DNA of 64,000 nt, taken from positions 558,001 through 622,000 of the forward strand of contig NC_085852.1 of the NCBI RefSeq assembly GCF_020906515.1, given 5' to 3'. Each line of letters starts with the position of its first letter. Position 1 is the stretch's first letter. Both the position numbers and the translations under genes were made by a program. The DNA is from Vanrija pseudolonga. Taxonomy: Eukaryota; Basidiomycota; Tremellomycetes; Trichosporonales; Trichosporonaceae. Shown here piece by piece: positions 58,255 through 64,000 of this stretch. The notes under the pieces are model-generated. The model was not told the origin of the DNA. It made no database searches and saw nothing but the letters and a program-made list of their open reading frames with translations.

Positions 58255-60894
58255 ATGCTCCCCACCCTCGCCCTCGCGGCGCTCGCCGCTGCCGTCCCCG
58301 TGCTCGGCAGCAAGGACGACGCGTTCAACTCGCACATGCACCGCGACATCATCCGCCGCGCAGGCATCACCTCGGATGTGACCCAGGTCAGCGGCAAGGC
58401 GTTCGACTTTATCATTGCCGGCGGTGGTCTTGCGGGCCTTGCGCTCGCTGGCCGCCTGTCCGAGTACTCCAACCAGACCGTCCTCGTCATTGAGGCCGGT
58501 AGCGATGGATCAGACTACGCCAACAACATTGACATTCCTGGTGAGTGGTGGTGGTTGGTATGCGACGCGCTCGCTGCCGTACGGCTTGCCATGCCCGCGC
58601 CAGAGCGACGCGTCCGCGCGCGGTCAGGTCCCAGATCTAGCTCTAACTCTCCCTCTCTAGGTTACTCGTACATCAACTCGCTCACCCGCCCGAACATGCC
58701 CACCGACTGGCAGTACCAGACCGTCTCGCAGGCGTCGGCTGGCGGTGTCCAGAAGCGCTGGCCCCGTGGCAAGCTTCTCGGTGGCTCGGCCGCCGTCAAC
58801 GGCCTCTTCTGGTGCCGTGGTGACTCGGGCGAGTACGACGACTGGGCGGCGCTCAACCCCGGCGCCAACCAGACCTGGAACTGGGCCGAGATGCAGAAGT
58901 ACATCAACAAGGCTGAGCAGTTCCATGCTCCCCCTCAGGCTCAGGCGACCCAGTTCAACATGAAGTATGACGCCAGCGTCCACGGCACCTCGGGCCCCAT
59001 CCAGGCCGGCTTCTCTCAGTACATCTACCCCTTCACCTCGAACTGGATCCCCGCTTGGAACGCCATGGGCCTCCCCGCCCATGACCTTGCCGACGGCTCG
59101 ACTCGCGGTGTCATGATCACGCCCTCGACCCTCAACCCTACCAACCAGTCGCGTGTCGACTCCAAGATTGGCTACATTGACCCCCTGCCCCCTCGCGCCA
59201 ACCTCTTCATCCTCACTGGCCAGCAGGTCACCGGCATCGTCTTCAACGGCACCAAGGATGCCTCGGGCAACGTTGTCGCCTCGGGTGTTTCCTTCTCGGC
59301 CGGCTCGGGCCAGACTGTCTACTCGGTTCAGGCTAACAAGGAGGTCATCCTCTCCGGTGGTGTCGTCGGCTCGGCCCAGATCCTCCAGCTCTCGGGTATC
59401 GGCCCCCAGACTGTCCTCCAGCCCCTCGGCATTAACACGCTCGTCGACCTCCCCGTCGGCCACAACCTCCAGGACCACGCCTCGTACACCTTGTACTTTA
59501 ACACGCAGCAGATTGACAACTGGCAGCAATTTGCTAACAACGCGGGCGCGCAGGCTCAGGCCCTCACCGAGTGGCAGCAGAGCTCGACCGGTCTCTGGAC
59601 CTACGTCAACGAGGCTGTCGGTTACATCTCGTACGCCGACATGATGGGCAGCAACGCCTCGGCCGCCACCGCTGCCCAGGCCCTCAACCTCCAGGACATG
59701 GCCAACCAGGTCACCCAGATGCACAATCTCCCCACGAGCGTGCAGGCCGGTCTCGCCGAGCAGTACAAGCTCCTCCAGAGCCGTCTCCAGGACAACACTG
59801 GCCAGCTCGAGATCATCCTCACCATGTGGGGCTCGGGACCCAACAACATTGGTATCCAGATGGGTATCCAGCACCCCTTCTCCCGCGGTACCATCTTCAT
59901 CAACTCGAAGGACGCTTTCACTGCCCCTACCATTGACCCCTCGTACTTCTCAGTCGGCCCCGACGCCCAGATCCTCACTGCTGGCTCCGAGTGGGTCCGC
60001 AACCTCGCCAAGGCTGGTCCCTTTGCCCAGCAAATCACTGGAGAGTCGGGCGCCTCGGTCGGTCTCACCGGCCAGGCTCTGACCACCTACGCTACCACCC
60101 AGGCGGGCACCGAGTTCCACCCTCTCGGCACATGCTCGATGCTTCCCCGCGCCCAGGGCGGTGTCGTTGACACCAACCTGCTCGTCTACGGCACCAACAA
60201 CGTCCGTGTTGTCGACGCCTCGATCATGCCCCTCCAGGTCTCTGCCCACTTGATGGCCTCGACCTACGGTATCGCCGAGAAGGCCGCCGACATCATCAAG
60301 CAGGCTCACTGGAAGCCCCCTCCTCCCCCCCAGTCGTCGACCGCTGCCACGACTACCGAGCAGGAGTCTACCGCTGTCCCCGGCCAGGCCACTGACTCGG
60401 CCGTCGCCAACGCTGAGAGGCCCGCCTCCAAGGGCCTTTCCAGCACTGCCAAGCTCGGCATTGGAATCGGTGTCGGTGTCGGCGTCGGTCTCCTCCTCGC
60501 CATCCTCGCCTTCCTCTGCTGCTGCCGTCGCAAGAACCAGAAGAAGGCCTCGGACGAGAAGGGCTGGTACGCCCAGGGCCAGACCCAGGACAACGGTGCT
60601 TGGGACACTGGCGCTGCCTACCGCGAGCAGGACTCGTTCGCCATGGGCGACGTCCCCGGCCGCCCTCAGCGTCCGTTCTCGACCGCCCCCTCCATCTCTA
60701 CCATGGCGACCCACGACCTGCCTGGCCAGGGTACCATCTCGCGCTCGGGCTCCGAGTACGGCAACCTCGGTGCTGGCGACCTCCCTCCTGGTGCTTCGCA
60801 TGGCACCGACTCGCCCTACCGCGACTACCCTACACCCGGCCAGAACTCTGGCATCTCGACCCCCCAGGGTTACCCCCAGCAGTACCGCGACTAA
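58255..60894 (+). CDS. GMC oxidoreductase with C-terminal membrane anchor
   Basis: Two exons (58255-58540, 58661-60894) encode 839 residues. The 120-nt intron is in frame and stop-free, so retention would add 40 residues. A signal peptide (MLPTLALAALAAAVPVLGS) is followed by the FAD motif FIIAGGGLAGLALAGRLSE, GKLLGGSAAVNGLFWCRG, the active-site GTEFHPLGTCSM (His about 582) and DASIMPLQVSAHLMASTYG. After a Ser/Thr/Pro stalk comes one membrane helix (about residues 693-718, GIGIGVGVGVGLLLAILAFL) then CCCRRK and a ~120-residue Gly/Ser/Gln-rich tail. It should sit on the cell surface with the flavin domain outside. The donor is probably an alcohol or sugar; aryl-alcohol or glucose oxidase-like activity is a guess. 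Confidence 0.9.
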   Translation: MLPTLALAALAAAVPVLGSKDDAFNSHMHRDIIRRAGITSDVTQVSGKAFDFIIAGGGLAGLALAGRLSEYSNQTVLVIEAGSDGSDYANNIDIPGEWWWLVCDALAAVRLAMPAPERRVRARSGPRSSSNSPSLGYSYINSLTRPNMPTDWQYQTVSQASAGGVQKRWPRGKLLGGSAAVNGLFWCRGDSGEYDDWAALNPGANQTWNWAEMQKYINKAEQFHAPPQAQATQFNMKYDASVHGTSGPIQAGFSQYIYPFTSNWIPAWNAMGLPAHDLADGSTRGVMITPSTLNPTNQSRVDSKIGYIDPLPPRANLFILTGQQVTGIVFNGTKDASGNVVASGVSFSAGSGQTVYSVQANKEVILSGGVVGSAQILQLSGIGPQTVLQPLGINTLVDLPVGHNLQDHASYTLYFNTQQIDNWQQFANNAGAQAQALTEWQQSSTGLWTYVNEAVGYISYADMMGSNASAATAAQALNLQDMANQVTQMHNLPTSVQAGLAEQYKLLQSRLQDNTGQLEIILTMWGSGPNNIGIQMGIQHPFSRGTIFINSKDAFTAPTIDPSYFSVGPDAQILTAGSEWVRNLAKAGPFAQQITGESGASVGLTGQALTTYATTQAGTEFHPLGTCSMLPRAQGGVVDTNLLVYGTNNVRVVDASIMPLQVSAHLMASTYGIAEKAADIIKQAHWKPPPPPQSSTAATTTEQESTAVPGQATDSAVANAERPASKGLSSTAKLGIGIGVGVGVGLLLAILAFLCCCRRKNQKKASDEKGWYAQGQTQDNGAWDTGAAYREQDSFAMGDVPGRPQRPFSTAPSISTMATHDLPGQGTISRSGSEYGNLGAGDLPPGASHGTDSPYRDYPTPGQNSGISTPQGYPQQYRD

Positions 60895-61599
60895 ACGACG
60901 CGAGCCAGCGCCGACCTAGACCCCCCAAGACGACGCACGCACGCACGACTAGCAATGCACGGCAGGCGAGGCCGCGGCACGCCAAGGCAAGCCCAGGTTA
61001 AACGCCTAGCCCCCCCCGGACACTCACTCACTCATGGTGACTCCACCCCCATGGACATTGACACTTGTTGTCTCCTCAATCTCTCATCTTTCTCTCTAGC
61101 TCTGATTACGCTCTGCATGGTGCGGCCTCTGCGCACACTTGCCATCTAATGCCTAGACATGCAGTTATACAAGTGGACGATGGTTGCTGCAATGTTGCAA
61201 CTAAGGATTGGCTGACGCCACTGACGCCCCTTGGGTGCTCGCTGTCAATATTTGGCTCGTGACATTTTGTTGTTGTTGCTCCAGTCCACTTTGCTGTTTA
61301 CCATTTCTCATTTCAACACAGGCCCGCCGTCTTTTGGTGGTGGCGAGCAGCTAGGCAACACACTTGTTTCTGTTTCTCATACCCCCTCCTCGTCGTCGTC
61401 TCTGTCTCGCACTCGCTCGCCCCCCACTTGTCACGCACACACACACATCCACTCGACACACACAGCCGCCATCTCCGCCGCCGCCATCTTCTCACCCCCC
61501 GACCGGTCGGCGCCTGCCCCGCAGCAACCCACCCACCCAGCCGCCCACGCCCACTCTCACCACACCACCACTCACACTCACCCCCACCCCACCCACTGC
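60895..61599. other. Intergenic, CA- and C-rich leader side
   Basis: No gene recognised. The second half (about 61430-61600) is rich in CACA and CCCAC runs, like other leaders here, and probably belongs to the promoter and 5' leader of the next gene. Confidence 0.45.
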
Positions 61600-64000
61600 A
61601 TGTCTCTCTCCATTCCATTCCTCTACATAACTCTCTCACTCGCTTCCATAACTCTTCAACTCGCCCAACCACCACTTGCACCAGACCCCGCAGGTACAGA
61701 CGGTGACGACGACGAAGACGACGACACCACCCTCGCCAGTCTGCTCGGTATCGACGCGCCGCCGCCGCCGCCTTCACTCGAAGGCCAGCCGCCGCCGCCG
61801 CACCCCACACCGCCCCTGCCAACCATGCCCGGCGGGTACCCTTACCACCACCACCACTTCCAGCTCAAGGAGATACAAGGTCACTTATCCACCCAGTTAT
61901 GGAACGAAGTGGTTGAAGAGGTGCGCGGCGACTTCTCGCCCGAGGACGTCCTCCTCCCGCCCGAACCCGACGACGAGCATGTCGTCCACTCGCCACCTGG
62001 GCTAGGCGAGTCTCTGCGCACCCTCTCGGACGTGCACACTCAGGAGCAGAGCCTACAGGAGCTGCTCCAGCTCACGTCGCCGCCAGCCGTGCCGCGCCCG
62101 CTTACGGCTTCGCCTTCCCCCGGCACCGAGACGCCACCGTCGAGCGACCCCGCCACCCCGACCGACCTGAGTGACTCGTCGATGCACATTGACCTGAACT
62201 TTGACGACTTCGACGTTGAGGACGTCGACGCGAGTGGTGGCAACGGAATCCTCCTGCCCGAGCCCCGGCCCACTCGCACCCCCTCCCCTCCACACCCACG
62301 CGACTACATGCTCATGCTGGTACGCTTCGGTATCTGCCAGGTTCGCCCACACGAGCACCGCCCAGGCCCTCCTCCCCCACCCGGCCTGAAGCCCAGCATC
62401 ATGGGAAGCGCGTACCTCGCCGACCTCGTCTCGGTGGCGAGCGACTTTTCGGAGGTTCTGCACACGGTAAGTGGAGGCGTGTGTGTGCGTGACGTACCGC
62501 AGTGATCGTCGCGCGCACAGAACACGAGGCCCCTAGATCTGAACTGAGCTGACTCACGCAGAGCCGCCCGAAATCGGCCACAAAGGCTGTGGCATCGAGA
62601 CCTGCAGAGTATGGGGCTGCAGAAGACATTGCCCGTGCCATGGCGCTGGGGCACGCCCACTGCGCCCTGTATGACCTGTTTGACGCGGACGTGCGCATTG
62701 CACCCAACAGCACGTACGAAGAAATAATTGGCGGTCTCTTGTCGGCGCTCGTGGACGGGCCTGTGATGAGTTACTCGTGAGCTCGGGTGGGTGGTGCTGG
62801 GCTGACAACACAGTGCATCGACTGGTACGGGTGTGGCAGTATTGGAGTTGCTTCAGCTCGGCAACTTAATCACCTCTCGCCCGGCGTTGGCGATGGGTGT
62901 GCGTCCTGACTCCATTCGACTTCCTCTGAACAGAGACACGTCCAACAACGAGTCTCAGTGCGGGTGGGATCTCGTTGTCCCGATGCTCAGTGCTGGGGTT
63001 GCGTGGGGCCCATCGCCAAGTGAGTCCATCGGGATTATCTGTTTATGCTTACAATAGACGCCGAATCGGAGGGATGGTTCCCTTGGTTGTTCATCGAGCC
63101 GCTCGGCCTTCGTGGCGACCAGGCGGCCGCAAATGTCCGACTGTTCACTGCCATGCGCGTGGCCCTTGGTATCTACAGCAAGCTCTTCAAAGCCGCCCAA
63201 ACGGTCAAGCCCGTGTTCACCCAGCCACGCGCACATGTTACAACCGTGGTGTACGGCCTCCAGACCTGTGGCGTCATGTGGCGTCTCTTTGCCATGGTCG
63301 ACAAGGACAATGAGACTTTTGTGAGCTTAAAATGTGGAGGCGCCTGGCTGACGTTTTCTTCAGCCCGTCAGCACAATCTGGAGTGGCAACGTTGAGGAGC
63401 CTGAGAGCATGGCCCGTGCCGTCGGAGTACTGCGCAAGATTTCGCACGAAGTCGAGGAGCGGCTCCAGTGCATCCGTAACTGGATCGCCTGCGTGTGTGG
63501 CATTTTCGGCTCCTCGAAGCTAATTACGCCATCTCGCAAGGCGGGCAGTGACGCCTTAGCTGCAATGTTCTCCAGCCCCACCTCGAGGCTCAAGCGTCCT
63601 CCTTCGGCTGTTCGCATCACAGAGCCCATGCCTCTTCGCTCTCCGATTGCTGCGGCAGTCCTGAAGAAGTCTCCCGAGTTCGGCCCTCCAGGTTTTCCCG
63701 TCACACTCAAGCATTCCCGCGACAACTCGACATCGACGCCTTTGTCTCTGGCCCCAGGTTCTCCCATTCCTTCTCGCCAGGACAGTCCTGCTGAGAAGAA
63801 GTTCAGGCCATGGGTTCCGCCGTTTCAGCCCCGTGCCGCCTCGGCTGCGCCATCCTTACCGACACGTCAGCCCGTCCGCCCTCCGCCCGGGTTTGAGAAC
63901 GTCTTCTCCCACCCCCCACCTCCTCCTCCGCCCCCTGGCCTTGTTGGGCACTGGGCTCCCGCACCTGTCCTGTACATGGCTTCAAACGTCAACTGGTCCA
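61600..64000 (+). CDS. Unknown proline-rich protein, 3' end outside window
   Basis: Five exons join in frame (61600-62466, 62562-62776, 62814-63019, 63058-63320, 63364 to the edge) and the last is still open. The start is uncertain: ATG at 61600 adds a hydrophobic and acidic leader (DGDDDEDDDTTLASLLG), while 61825 begins MPGGYPYHHHHFQLKEIQGH. The first exon is Pro/Ser/Asp-rich and disordered. Exons 2-4 look globular (ALYDLFDADVRIAPNSTYEE, WDLVVPMLSAGVAWGP, TTVVYGLQTCGVMWRLFAMV), and exon 5 has HEVEERLQCIRNWIACVCG, then basic Ser/Pro sequence and a run of eight prolines. I do not recognise the family; the middle part resembles fungal proteins of unknown function. Confidence 0.6.

Noticed and set aside
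59950-60801. A 283-codon minus-strand ORF
   Set aside because: It is the antisense shadow of the GMC oxidoreductase, produced by strong codon bias.

Overview
The window looks like a gene-dense, GC-rich basidiomycete chromosome segment. Genes have many short introns (about 35-60 nt) with GTGAGT-type donors and a CTGAC or CTAAC branch point just before the CAG acceptor. That architecture, the protein families and a lactose-type gene pair suggest a tremellomycete yeast, most likely Trichosporonales; the order is inference. I rebuilt exon structures by hand, and every complete spliced model I report keeps its reading frame. No CRISPR, plasmid, viral or transposon genes were found.

Layout. 1-422 is the 3' end of a sugar transporter. 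839-11502 holds seven tandem same-strand copies (A-G) of one gene family I do not recognise, interrupted once by a SUR7/PalI-type membrane protein gene. Copy A is a pseudogene, copy B has a one-base frameshift, copy D has lost the ancestral ATG, and C, E, F and G look whole. 12.4-26.0 kb carries an amino-acid/choline-type permease, an MDR oxidoreductase, a RING E3-like gene, an NDUFAF6-like gene, a DUF4604 gene, a methyltransferase behind a long CA microsatellite, and a GYP7-type Rab-GAP.

27.2-33.2 kb is a divergent pair: a GH2 beta-galactosidase and an MFS sugar transporter. They share a 956-bp intergenic region with repeated 10-mers. This resembles the LAC4/LAC12 arrangement and suggests co-regulated lactose or galactoside use. 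34-43.4 kb has VPS51, a tetraspan membrane protein, a small RING protein, an epimerase-like protein and a membrane-anchored peptidase-like hydrolase. 43.9-47.4 kb has an mpaB-like oxygenase, QCR8 and a small complex-I-like protein, the last two divergent. 47.7-54.6 kb has eIF3i, PNO1, a 2OG-Fe(II) oxygenase and RIO2, so three 40S-related factors lie within 7 kb. After a 3.7-kb gap come a membrane-anchored GMC oxidoreductase and a proline-rich unknown gene that runs off the end.

The most novel content is the tandem family at 0.8-11.5 kb. Its members share an N-terminal beta-rich domain, a CxCWD motif, an F-box-like LPPExW segment and a C-terminal ALEEWLxxEGF signature. Second is the repeated-motif promoter between the galactosidase and transporter genes.
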